Positions 1 through 6,186 of a DNA stretch of 9,515 nucleotides are shown piece by piece (positions within the stretch are counted from its first letter, which is position 1; each line of letters opens with the position of its first letter). Both the position numbers and the translations under genes were made by a program. The stretch is from an uncultured bacterium. Lineage in GTDB: Bacteria; Actinomycetota; Coriobacteriia; Coriobacteriales; Coriobacteriaceae. The stretch covers positions 1 through 9,515 of the forward strand of contig CAJMSV010000067.1 of NCBI GenBank assembly GCA_905216175.1, given 5' to 3'. The notes below the pieces were generated by a model. The model saw only the letters and a program-made list of their open reading frames with translations. It ran no database searches and was not told the origin of the DNA.

Positions 1-81
1 GACCCGCGGTCACGAGCGGGGGCTCCTGTCGTTTCCGTGCCCTCGGATTGGGTCATAGTGTCTGACTTATGCTCAACCTGG

Positions 82-123
82 AAAAATAAAAACGCGGCGA
101 ACGTTTTGTGGCGTTCGCCGCGT
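82..123 (-). terminator. Rho-independent terminator of the minus-strand gene at 128-1429
   Basis: A perfect 12-bp stem (92-103 paired with 112-123, ACGCGGCGAACG and its complement) closes an 8-nt loop at 104-111. Read on the minus strand, the stem is followed by a T-rich tract (complement of 82-91, TTTTATTTTT). It begins 4 nt past the stop codon of the minus-strand gene, which supports that gene's reality and strand. Confidence 0.92.
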
Positions 124-127
124 CTTG

Positions 128-1429
128 CTATTCGTTTGGTTCTTCGACTTTATCGATGGCCCAGGCGGCTCCGAGGCCGCCGGTGGTGTTGCGGCGGATG
201 CGCACGGCAACCTCGCGACGCTCGCCGGCCTGCGTGTAGCGCAGGGGGAAGCTTGCGCGGGTTCGCGCGGCCTCGATGGTACCGCGCTCGCGGGCGATCC
301 AGTAGTACTCGCCGACAATGCCGAGCGTGTCGGCGCCGTAGGGGCGATAGGTCGACAACTGGTGCAGAAGCGGGCCGGGGCAGAAGACCTCGGTTGCGAA
401 ATCGACGGGGAAGTCCTCAGGGATGGCGGGCGCTGCAGGTGCGGGGGTTGGGGCCGCTGCGGGTGCCGGAGCCGGTGCCGGTGCGGGAATTTGGTCGCAA
501 GCAGAGGTGGGCACGGATTCGATGACGGGTGCGGGCTCCGGCGTCGCTTCCGGCTTGATTGTGGAATCTGCGGGCTTCACGGTGCCGGGCGCGTCTGCAG
601 CTGCTGTTTCAATCTCAACCTGCGTTGCGTTCTCGTTCTCGATGCTTGGCTTTGTCTCGACCGGCGTGGAAGCCTTGGTGGTGATGCCGGCGGTGGCGTT
701 CTCGGGGTCATAGACGACCGTGAGCGAGATGGCGGGCTGCGGCGTCTCGGGCGCCGGCGCCGACTCGGTAACGCCTTGATCGGCGGGCTCGTCGGACTGA
801 TCGTCCTCGGCCTTGTCACCAAAGACATCGCTGTTTTGGAATGCAGACGTCTCGGGCTGGTCAGCGGCTTCTTCGGTTGTCGACTTGGGCGCTTCGTTGA
901 GCTCAACAGTGGCTTCCTGCTCGGATATGACTTCGGAATCGGCCGTGGCGGCGATTTCGGTTTCTGCTGTTACCTCAATAGCGACTTCGATCTCTGCCTC
1001 GGGCTCGGGTTCCGGCGCGGCTTCAACCATGGTTTCTGGCTTGGGACGTTTAACGTGCTTGGGACGCACGGCCTTGAGGTCCTTCTCGCCGCGTTTCTTC
1101 TTTTTGTAGGACTGCTTGGCGCCCTTGGCAGCCTTGGGCTTGTCCTCGCCTTTGGCAAGGGCGGCATCCCAGGCATCGTTGGCGATGACGGTGGCATACA
1201 GGCGGCCGCCCTTAAAGACGGTCAGCTTAATGCAGTCGTTGAGCTCCTCGAGCAGCTCGCGCGTGGACTCGAAGCCCAGGTCATAAGCGGTCATGTCGCC
1301 GGCGGCGAGCGCCTCCTCGACCTGCGTCATAAACGTTTGCTTGCCGCACCCAATCGCGTCGCGCAGCAGGCGATACAGATAGATGTGGTTGCTCAGCGAA
1401 AGCGTGGGCCTAACTATTGTCTTGCTCAT
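128..1429 (-). CDS. Hypothetical protein: N-terminal small domain, long acidic linker, C-terminal conserved-looking domain
   Basis: This encodes 433 aa of unknown function. I chose the ATG at 1429 (MSKTIVRPTLS) because an AGAGGAG ribosome binding site lies 7 nt upstream. A longer reading from 1468 would swallow that site and a palindrome. Residues 1 to about 90 look folded and helical, and the stretch DLGFESTRELLEELNDCIKL followed by a short beta-like segment resembles a LOTUS/OST-HTH style winged helix (inference only). A Lys-rich patch follows (about 100-130, containing KKKKRGEKDLK). Next come roughly 200 residues of Glu/Ala/Pro/Thr-rich disordered linker ending in a run of Pro-Ala repeats (DNA about 426-490). 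The last 90 or so residues are of normal composition, with GEYYWIARERG and VAVRIRRNTTGG. No signal peptide or membrane segment is visible, so it is probably cytoplasmic; the basic patch could suit nucleic acid binding. A large plus-strand ORF opposite it is a shadow. Confidence 0.85.
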   Translation of the reverse strand: MSKTIVRPTLSLSNHIYLYRLLRDAIGCGKQTFMTQVEEALAAGDMTAYDLGFESTRELLEELNDCIKLTVFKGGRLYATVIANDAWDAALAKGEDKPKAAKGAKQSYKKKKRGEKDLKAVRPKHVKRPKPETMVEAAPEPEPEAEIEVAIEVTAETEIAATADSEVISEQEATVELNEAPKSTTEEAADQPETSAFQNSDVFGDKAEDDQSDEPADQGVTESAPAPETPQPAISLTVVYDPENATAGITTKASTPVETKPSIENENATQVEIETAAADAPGTVKPADSTIKPEATPEPAPVIESVPTSACDQIPAPAPAPAPAAAPTPAPAAPAIPEDFPVDFATEVFCPGPLLHQLSTYRPYGADTLGIVGEYYWIARERGTIEAARTRASFPLRYTQAGERREVAVRIRRNTTGGLGAAWAIDKVEEPNE

Positions 1430-1441
1430 GGCAAATCTCCT

Positions 1442-1457
1442 CTTTACACATGTAAAG
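1442..1457. promoter_or_regulatory. Palindromic operator candidate upstream of the 128-1429 gene
   Basis: CTTTACACATGTAAAG has 7-bp arms (1442-1448 and 1451-1457) around a 2-nt centre. The core TACACATGTA fits the TACANNTGTA pattern known for BlaI/MecI/CopY-family repressor sites. It lies just upstream of the ribosome binding site of the minus-strand gene. A weak minus-strand -10 candidate (TAAGAT, complement of 1459-1464) would place the transcription start inside it. The regulator is not in this window, so its identity is a guess. Confidence 0.45.
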
Positions 1458-1470
1458 CATCTTACCATCG

Positions 1471-1486
1471 CATGGCGTTCGCCATG
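1471..1486. repeat. Short perfect inverted repeat upstream of the 128-1429 gene
   Basis: CATGGCG at 1471-1477 and CGCCATG at 1480-1486 form a 7-bp inverted repeat around TT. It sits about 14 bp upstream, on the minus strand, of the TACANNTGTA palindrome. It could be a second protein-binding site or a minor hairpin. It may also be chance in GC-rich sequence. Confidence 0.3.
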
Positions 1487-1501
1487 GCGGCGCCCAAGGC
1501 A

Positions 1502-1535
1502 AACGGGCGCGAACCGCTTTCGATTCGCGCCCGTT
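1502..1535 (-). terminator. Hairpin after the membrane-protein gene, probable terminator with weak T tract
   Basis: A perfect 12-bp stem (AACGGGCGCGAA at 1502-1513 with 1524-1535) encloses a 10-nt loop, 34 nt past the stop codon of the 1570-2520 gene. On the minus strand only a short run of T (GTTTGCC) follows, so intrinsic termination may be partial and some readthrough into the downstream minus-strand gene is possible. Confidence 0.6.
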
Positions 1536-1569
1536 ATACAGGTCGGTTATCTATGAGAGGCAAATGTGC

Positions 1570-2520
1570 TTAGTTGCCCGATGCCGTGCCTTGGCTTGAA
1601 CTGTCAGATGTCGTGCCCGACGTGGTGCCGCTCGAATTGGTGTTGCTACTGTCTGCTGCACCCGTTCCCGACGTGGTGTCGCTCGTCTGGCCTCCCGTGT
1701 TTGGCTGTGAACCGTCAGTTGTTTGGCTTGAGTTGGTCGTGTCGGACGGCGTGCCACTGTTGGCCGTAGAGGAATCGGTGCCCTGCGATTGGTTTTGGGT
1801 GTTCGAGGACGAATCGGCAGAGGTAGAACTGGCTTGCGTGCCGTCCGCCTGTGCCTGCTGATCTTGCGACTGGGTGTTGCCATTTGCATCGCTCTCGGTC
1901 GTGCGCGACGAAAGGATTGGCTCGGGGCGCTCGCCCAGACCCTCACCGGCGGTGGTTATAAGGATGGCACCGGTGCAGGCGATGACCGCGACGATGGCGA
2001 TGGCGATCGAGAAGACGATGACCTTCTTTTGCGTCTGGCTGCGCTCTGCCGCGGCCTTGGCGCGCAGGCTGTTAGGGGCAACGCGCGCCGTGGTCGCACG
2101 CCCCGCAACCTGGCGCATCTCCTGCGTGGTCGCGGCGCCGCCCAGGTGCTCCTCGGCATTAAGCTCAACGGGCTCATAGGCGCCGGCAGGATAGTCGACA
2201 GCGGCGTGCGTGCCATTGAATGCTTCGGCGCTGGCAGAGATAAAGTGGCGGTAGACCTGCGAGGACACAACGGTGATGACCGAGCTCACGGCGGCGCCAA
2301 TTACTGAACCAGCGATACCAATCTTGGAAGCAAGCGCGACGCTCGTGGCGGCAGCTGCGGCGCCGGCGATGATCTGGGGAATGGAAATGTCGTCAAACAG
2401 GCCCTTTTTGGGCGCGATGGCCATGGTCTGTCCGATGGAATGGTTCTCGTGCACGCCGTTGTTGAGCGATGCCGGCGTCATGACGCGCGTGCGCGGCGCG
2501 TCGGTGTACTTGGTTGTCAT
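1570..2520 (-). CDS. Hypothetical membrane protein with Ser/Thr-rich C-terminal tail
   Basis: This encodes 316 aa of unknown function. The start at 2520 (MTTKYTDAPRTR) is chosen because GGGAGGA lies 7 nt upstream; in-frame codons further up lack such a site. After about 45 polar residues comes a small-residue-rich hydrophobic stretch (about 47-90) with IPQIIAGAAAAATS and IGIAGSVIGAAVSS, probably a membrane hairpin; similar stretches occur in other actinobacterial membrane proteins, from memory. A basic cytoplasmic-looking loop (RAKAAAERSQTQKK) precedes a strong single membrane helix at about 166-190 (VIVFSIAIAIVAVIACTGAI). Residues from about 205 to the end are almost entirely Ser, Thr, Gly, Asn, Gln and Asp, with no anchor motif such as LPXTG. 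Topology by positive-inside reasoning puts the tail outside the cell. The gene is followed by a hairpin and then the other minus-strand hypothetical gene 140 nt on; no shared role can be inferred. Confidence 0.85.
   Translation of the reverse strand: MTTKYTDAPRTRVMTPASLNNGVHENHSIGQTMAIAPKKGLFDDISIPQIIAGAAAAATSVALASKIGIAGSVIGAAVSSVITVVSSQVYRHFISASAEAFNGTHAAVDYPAGAYEPVELNAEEHLGGAATTQEMRQVAGRATTARVAPNSLRAKAAAERSQTQKKVIVFSIAIAIVAVIACTGAILITTAGEGLGERPEPILSSRTTESDANGNTQSQDQQAQADGTQASSTSADSSSNTQNQSQGTDSSTANSGTPSDTTNSSQTTDGSQPNTGGQTSDTTSGTGAADSSNTNSSGTTSGTTSDSSSQGTASGN
1616..1685 (-). repeat. Short direct repeats within the Ser/Thr-rich tail coding sequence
   Basis: A 19-nt unit (CCCGACGTGGTGCCGCTCG at 1616-1634) recurs with one mismatch at 1667-1685. 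It encodes part of the Ser-Gly-Thr-Thr-rich tail of the membrane protein. Such repeats are prone to slippage and may make tail length variable between strains. Confidence 0.6.
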
Positions 2521-2723
2521 ACGGGGTCCTCCCGGTGTAAATCTGCTTCGTTTCGTGTAGCCATCAGGGTACCCACCAGATGTGAATCGCGTATGTCGTT
2601 TGCCAGATATCATCAAGTTATCAATAGCTCACGAAATTGGTGGGGTGCTGCTGGGCACAGCGATTGAACTACAATAGGGCTTGCTAATTGTTTGGAACGG
2701 CGGCTACGCACGGGAGCGTTCTT
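2521..2723. promoter_or_regulatory. Divergent intergenic region between the membrane-protein gene and nadE
   Basis: This 203-bp region must hold the promoters of both divergent genes. On the plus strand TACAAT at 2670-2675 is a good -10 for nadE and would give a leader of about 42 nt; no convincing -35 lies 16-18 bp upstream. On the minus strand no clear promoter hexamers were found for the membrane protein gene. No RNA gene or strong hairpin was seen. Confidence 0.45.
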
Positions 2724-4703
2724 ATGAATCTTCACCTTTCTCAGTCTGATGGCTTTTTGCGTGTGGCGGCGGCGTCGCCGCAGATTCGCGTGGCCGATGT
2801 CGAGGGCAATGCCGAGGTTGCGTTAGCGGCTGTTCGCGCGGCTGTCGAGCGCGGCGTTCGTGCTCTGGTGCTGCCCGAGCTCAACTTGTGCGGCTATACC
2901 GTGGCCGATCTGTTCCATAACCGCACATTACTGCATGCCTGCGAGGCTGCTTTGGTGCATATCCTCGATGAGACTCGTGAGCTGCCGATTGTCTTTACCA
3001 TCGGTCTTCCCGTTGCAGTTGCCGAGAATATCTACAACTGCGCCGCCGTGTGCTGCGCGGGCGAGCTTTTGGGCCTTACGGCCAAGAAGTATCTTCCCAA
3101 CTATGGCGAGTTCTACGAGCACCGCTGGTTTGCTCCGGCGCCTGCGGATCCCGTGTGGGTTGAATTTGCCGGTCAGGGTCCGGTTCCGCTGGGTTCGGGG
3201 CTTGTCTACCGTTGCTGTGATGAGGGCGCCGAGGACCTGGTGCTGGGTGTTGAGGTCTGTGAGGACCTGTGGGTGCCGGCGCCCCCTTCGACCGAGATGG
3301 CGCTTGCCGGTGCCACGGTGATTCTCAACCCGTCGGCCTCGGACGAGATTATCGGTAAGGCAGATTACCGCCGCAGCCTCATTTCCAATCAGAGCGCGCG
3401 CCTGTACTGTGCCTATGCCTATGCAGACGCGAGCGAGGGCGAGTCCACGACCGACATGGTCTTTGCGGGCGAGAACCTTATCTACGAAAACGGATCCAAG
3501 CTCGCCGCCACTAAACTGCTTACCTGCGATATGGCGGTGGCCGATGTCGATCTTGACCGTCTGGTTGCCGAGCGCCGTCGCTCGACGACGTGGACGCGTG
3601 CCGACGATGCTCCGGAGGCCACGACCGTTGAGTTTTCGTTTGAGGGCGTGCTGGCCGAAGAACCTGTCTTGCGCGATGCCTGCGATATCGACCGCGTTTT
3701 CCCGCGCGCGCCCTTTGTGCCGGCCGACCACGGCGACTTGGCCGAGCGCTGCGAGACGATCCTCGATCTGCAGACTGCGGGCCTCAAGACCCGCCTCGCT
3801 CACACGGGTACCAAGGCTGCGGTCATCGGCCTTTCGGGCGGCTTGGACTCCACGCTAGCGCTGCTTGTGACCGTGCGTGCCTTCGATGCACTGGGGCTGC
3901 CGCGCACGGGTATCACTGCGGTTTCCATGCCCGGCTTTGGCACGACGCACCGCACCAAGTCGAATGCCGAGTCGCTCGCTCGTGACTTGGGTGTGAGCTT
4001 CCGCGAGGTCTCGATCCATGCTGCCGTGGAACAGCACTTTAAGGACATCGAGCATGATCCGACCGTGCAGGACGTGACCTACGAGAACAGCCAGGCGCGC
4101 GAGCGTACGCAGATTCTGATGGATCTGGCCAACCAGGCTGGCGGTTTTGTCATCGGCACGGGCGACCTGTCGGAGCTGGCGCTCGGCTGGGCTACCTATA
4201 ACGGCGACCACATGAGCATGTACGCCGTCAACGCGAGCGTGCCCAAGACGCTTGTGCGCCATCTGGTGCGCTATGCCGCCGATGTCTTTGGTGGGCGTAT
4301 TGCCGAGGTCTTGCTCGATATCCTCGATACGCCGGTGTCCCCCGAGCTTCTGCCGCCCACGGGCGACGGCGAGATTGCGCAGAAGACCGAGGATTTGGTG
4401 GGCCCGTACGAGCTGCACGACTACTTCCTCTACTACCTGCTGCGTTTTGGCTTTGAGCCGGGCAAGATCTACCGCATGGCGCTCAAGAGCTTCGAGGGCG
4501 TCTACGACGCCAAGACCGTCCACACGTGGCTACGTACGTTCTACCGTCGCTTCTTTGCCCAGCAGTTTAAGCGCAGCTGTCTGCCCGATGGTCCCAAGGT
4601 GGGCTCGGTGACGCTCAGCCCGCGCGGCGATTGGCGTATGCCGAGTGACGCCAGCTCGCGTTTGTGGCTTGCGCAGATCGACGCGCTCAATCCGATTGAC
4701 TAA
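2724..4703 (+). CDS. nadE: Glutamine-dependent NAD(+) synthetase
   Basis: NadE makes NAD from deamido-NAD using ATP, with ammonia released from glutamine by its own amidase domain; it is the last step of NAD biosynthesis and acts in the cytosol. The 659-aa protein has the two-domain long form (about 680 aa in Mycobacterium). Residues 12 to about 280 are a nitrilase-fold glutaminase with the Glu-Lys-Cys triad visible as E52 (LPELNLCGYT), K121 (KKYLPNYGEFYE) and C179 (VEVCEDLW). The synthetase domain carries the PP-loop SGGLDST at 371-377 and the downstream GTGDLSELALGW segment. The start at 2724 (MNLHLSQSDGF) has GGGAGCG about 7 nt upstream; a TTG 36 nt earlier is less likely. All key residues are present and the length is normal. 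It is transcribed divergently from the membrane-protein gene and followed by a terminator at 4772-4803. Confidence 0.97.
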   Translation: MNLHLSQSDGFLRVAAASPQIRVADVEGNAEVALAAVRAAVERGVRALVLPELNLCGYTVADLFHNRTLLHACEAALVHILDETRELPIVFTIGLPVAVAENIYNCAAVCCAGELLGLTAKKYLPNYGEFYEHRWFAPAPADPVWVEFAGQGPVPLGSGLVYRCCDEGAEDLVLGVEVCEDLWVPAPPSTEMALAGATVILNPSASDEIIGKADYRRSLISNQSARLYCAYAYADASEGESTTDMVFAGENLIYENGSKLAATKLLTCDMAVADVDLDRLVAERRRSTTWTRADDAPEATTVEFSFEGVLAEEPVLRDACDIDRVFPRAPFVPADHGDLAERCETILDLQTAGLKTRLAHTGTKAAVIGLSGGLDSTLALLVTVRAFDALGLPRTGITAVSMPGFGTTHRTKSNAESLARDLGVSFREVSIHAAVEQHFKDIEHDPTVQDVTYENSQARERTQILMDLANQAGGFVIGTGDLSELALGWATYNGDHMSMYAVNASVPKTLVRHLVRYAADVFGGRIAEVLLDILDTPVSPELLPPTGDGEIAQKTEDLVGPYELHDYFLYYLLRFGFEPGKIYRMALKSFEGVYDAKTVHTWLRTFYRRFFAQQFKRSCLPDGPKVGSVTLSPRGDWRMPSDASSRLWLAQIDALNPID

Positions 4704-4731
4704 GGTTGGCTAAATTGAACCAATACGGGGG

Positions 4732-4760
4732 TTGCAAGCGTTACACTTTTGCAATCTGAT
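4732..4760 (+). promoter_or_regulatory. Weak promoter candidate in the nadE-aminotransferase gap
   Basis: TTGCAA at 4732-4737 and TCTGAT at 4755-4760 are separated by 17 bp and could serve as -35 and -10 for the aminotransferase gene. TACACT at 4742-4747 is an alternative -10. Either would place the following hairpin inside the 5' leader. TTGCAA occurs a second time at 4749-4754. Confidence 0.25.
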
Positions 4761-4771
4761 GGCCCGTATCG

Positions 4772-4803
4772 CGCGGCGCTCTTGTCGGAGCGCCGCGTTT
4801 TTT
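4772..4803 (+). terminator. Strong intrinsic terminator between nadE and the aminotransferase gene, directly before its RBS
   Basis: A perfect 10-bp GC stem (CGCGGCGCTC at 4772-4781 with 4788-4797) encloses a 6-nt loop and is followed by six T (4798-4803). It lies 68 nt past the nadE stop. Only 18 nt separate the T run from the next start codon at 4822. It is therefore either the nadE terminator, or an attenuator in the aminotransferase leader, or both. Confidence 0.9.
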
Positions 4804-4821
4804 ATATCGAAAGGTGGCACC

Positions 4822-5985
4822 ATGCAGGCATCGCAGCGTCTCGACCGCTTTGGCGCGGAGGTCTTCGCCTCGCTCAACAACAAGCTTCTCGCGCTGAAGG
4901 CTCAGGGCAAGACCATTTACAATATGAGCGTGGGCACGCCCGACTTTAAGCCGTACGACCACGTGGTCGAGGCGCTCACGCAGGCGGCCCAAGATCCCGA
5001 GATGTGGAAGTATGCCCTGCGCGATCTGCCCGAGCTTAAGCAGGCCGTGTGCGATTACTATGAGCGTCGCTTTGGCGTTTCGGGCATTACGCCGTCTATG
5101 GTGCAGTCGTGCAACGGCACGCAGGAGGGCGTGGGCCATTTGGGCCTGGCCCTGCTCGATCCGGGTGACACCATTCTGGTTCCCGATCCGTGCTACCCGG
5201 TCTTTGAGGCGGGTGCCAAGATCGCCGATGCCAAGCTCGAGTACTATCCGCTGATTGCCGAGCACAATTACCTGCCCTATGTGGCGGGTATCGATCCCGA
5301 GGTTGCCGATCGTGCCAAGTATATGATCGTGTCGCTGCCCGCGAACCCGGTCGGCTCGGTGGGCACGCCCGAGGTCTACGAGGAGATTATCGCCTTTGCC
5401 CGCGAGCATGATCTGTTGATCGTCCATGACAACGCGTACTCCGACATCGTGTTTGACGGCGAGCCCGGCGGCAGCTTCTTGCAGTATCCCGGTGCGCTCG
5501 AGGTGGGCGTGGAGTTCTTCTCGCTTTCCAAGTCGTTTAACGTCACCGGTGCCCGCATCGGCTTTTTGGTCGGTCGCGAGGATGTGGTCTCTGCCTTTGC
5601 CAAGCTGCGCGGCCAGATCGACTTTGGTATGTTCTTCCCGATCCAGAAGGCCGCCATCGCCTGCCTGAACGGTCCGCGCGATGAGGTCGAGGCGCAGCGT
5701 CTGAAGTACCAGGAGCGCCGCGATGCCCTGTGCGACGGTCTTGAGGGCCTGGGCTGGGAGCGTCCCAACGCGCATGGCTCTATGTTTGTGTGGGCCAAGC
5801 TTCCCGGTGGTCGCACCGATTCCATGGCGTTTTGCGAGGAGCTCATGGAGAAGGCCGGCGTTGTGGTGACGCCGGGCGCGAGCTTTGGCCCTTCGGGCGA
5901 GGGGCACGTGCGCATGGCGCTGGTCTTGCCGCCCGACCAGATCGCTTTGGCTGTCGAGGCTATTCGCGAGGCGGGCCTGTATTAG
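4822..5985 (+). CDS. PLP-dependent class I/II aminotransferase (LL-diaminopimelate aminotransferase-like)
   Basis: This is a 387-aa fold-type I aminotransferase that would move an amino group between an amino acid and a 2-oxo acid using pyridoxal phosphate. Visible family residues are N175 (ANPVGSVG), D203 and Y206 (HDNAYSDIVFDG), the Schiff-base lysine K237 in SLSKSFNVTGARIGF with R245, and the carboxylate-binding R364 (GHVRMALV). The N-terminal NMSVGTPDFKP segment is typical. Overall it looks like the aspartate aminotransferase / LL-diaminopimelate aminotransferase group, but substrate cannot be fixed from sequence alone. The start at 4822 has AAAGGTGG about 4 nt upstream; an in-frame TTG at 4732 would run through the terminator hairpin and is rejected. 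No partner gene for lysine or other amino acid synthesis is adjacent. A long minus-strand ORF opposite it is a shadow. Confidence 0.93.
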   Translation: MQASQRLDRFGAEVFASLNNKLLALKAQGKTIYNMSVGTPDFKPYDHVVEALTQAAQDPEMWKYALRDLPELKQAVCDYYERRFGVSGITPSMVQSCNGTQEGVGHLGLALLDPGDTILVPDPCYPVFEAGAKIADAKLEYYPLIAEHNYLPYVAGIDPEVADRAKYMIVSLPANPVGSVGTPEVYEEIIAFAREHDLLIVHDNAYSDIVFDGEPGGSFLQYPGALEVGVEFFSLSKSFNVTGARIGFLVGREDVVSAFAKLRGQIDFGMFFPIQKAAIACLNGPRDEVEAQRLKYQERRDALCDGLEGLGWERPNAHGSMFVWAKLPGGRTDSMAFCEELMEKAGVVVTPGASFGPSGEGHVRMALVLPPDQIALAVEAIREAGLY

Positions 5986-6128
5986 AAAGCTATTTCGCCT
6001 CGTCAATATATCGAAACCGATTTCGTGCAGTTATTTTACGAATTCTGCAAACAATTTCGGTAAACGGTCGATTTTTGGCTGCGAATAGGAGCATAATCAA
6101 AGTCCCGATTGGATGTATTGGGATTACG
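5986..6128 (+). promoter_or_regulatory. AT-rich promoter region of ldh
   Basis: This stretch is visibly AT-richer than its surroundings. It contains CATAAT at 6092-6097, a good -10 that would start transcription near 6104, about 83 nt before ldh; no clear -35 was found. Several short imperfect inverted repeats occur (TTCGT/ACGAA at 6022-6042, TGCAG/CTGCA at 6026-6049) that could bind a regulator. I found no convincing Rex-type TTGTGA-N-TCACAA site, nor an obvious terminator for the aminotransferase gene here. Confidence 0.4.
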
Positions 6129-6163
6129 ACAAGCCGCTCCGGTCGTTCCCGGGCGGCTTGTTT
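6129..6163 (+). terminator. Terminator-like hairpin in the ldh leader
   Basis: ACAAGCCGC at 6129-6137 pairs perfectly with 6153-6161. An inner CCGG/CCGG stem (6139-6142 with 6149-6152) extends it across a single bulged T, leaving a 6-nt loop. It is followed by a short T-rich stretch (TTTGTGG). It may end upstream transcripts or act as a leader hairpin for ldh, whose start is 26 nt downstream. The weak T tract makes termination efficiency uncertain. Confidence 0.6.
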
Positions 6164-6186
6164 GTGGAGAGAGATGGGAGTTTCTA

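Noticed and set aside
1..81. Possible gene end or promoter at the window start
   Set aside because: There is only a 5-bp CCCGC/GCGGG inverted repeat at 3-20 and no convincing promoter pair or coding frame. The overlapping Arg-rich frame from 37 looks non-coding.
125..1573. Plus-strand 482-codon open frame opposite the 128-1429 gene
   Set aside because: Its product is an odd Gly/Cys/Leu/Arg-rich sequence with no domains and no ribosome binding site. The minus-strand gene has a good RBS, a terminator and normal protein ends.
2928..3803. Minus-strand open frame within nadE
   Set aside because: It is antisense to a fully intact NAD synthetase with all catalytic residues, so it is a shadow.
4741..6006. 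Minus-strand 421-codon open frame opposite the aminotransferase gene
   Set aside because: It is a GC-rich shadow of a clear PLP enzyme. The translation has no recognisable features.
5986..6186. Known riboswitch or T-box before ldh
   Set aside because: No conserved riboswitch core or T-box sequence could be recognised. Only simple hairpins are visible.
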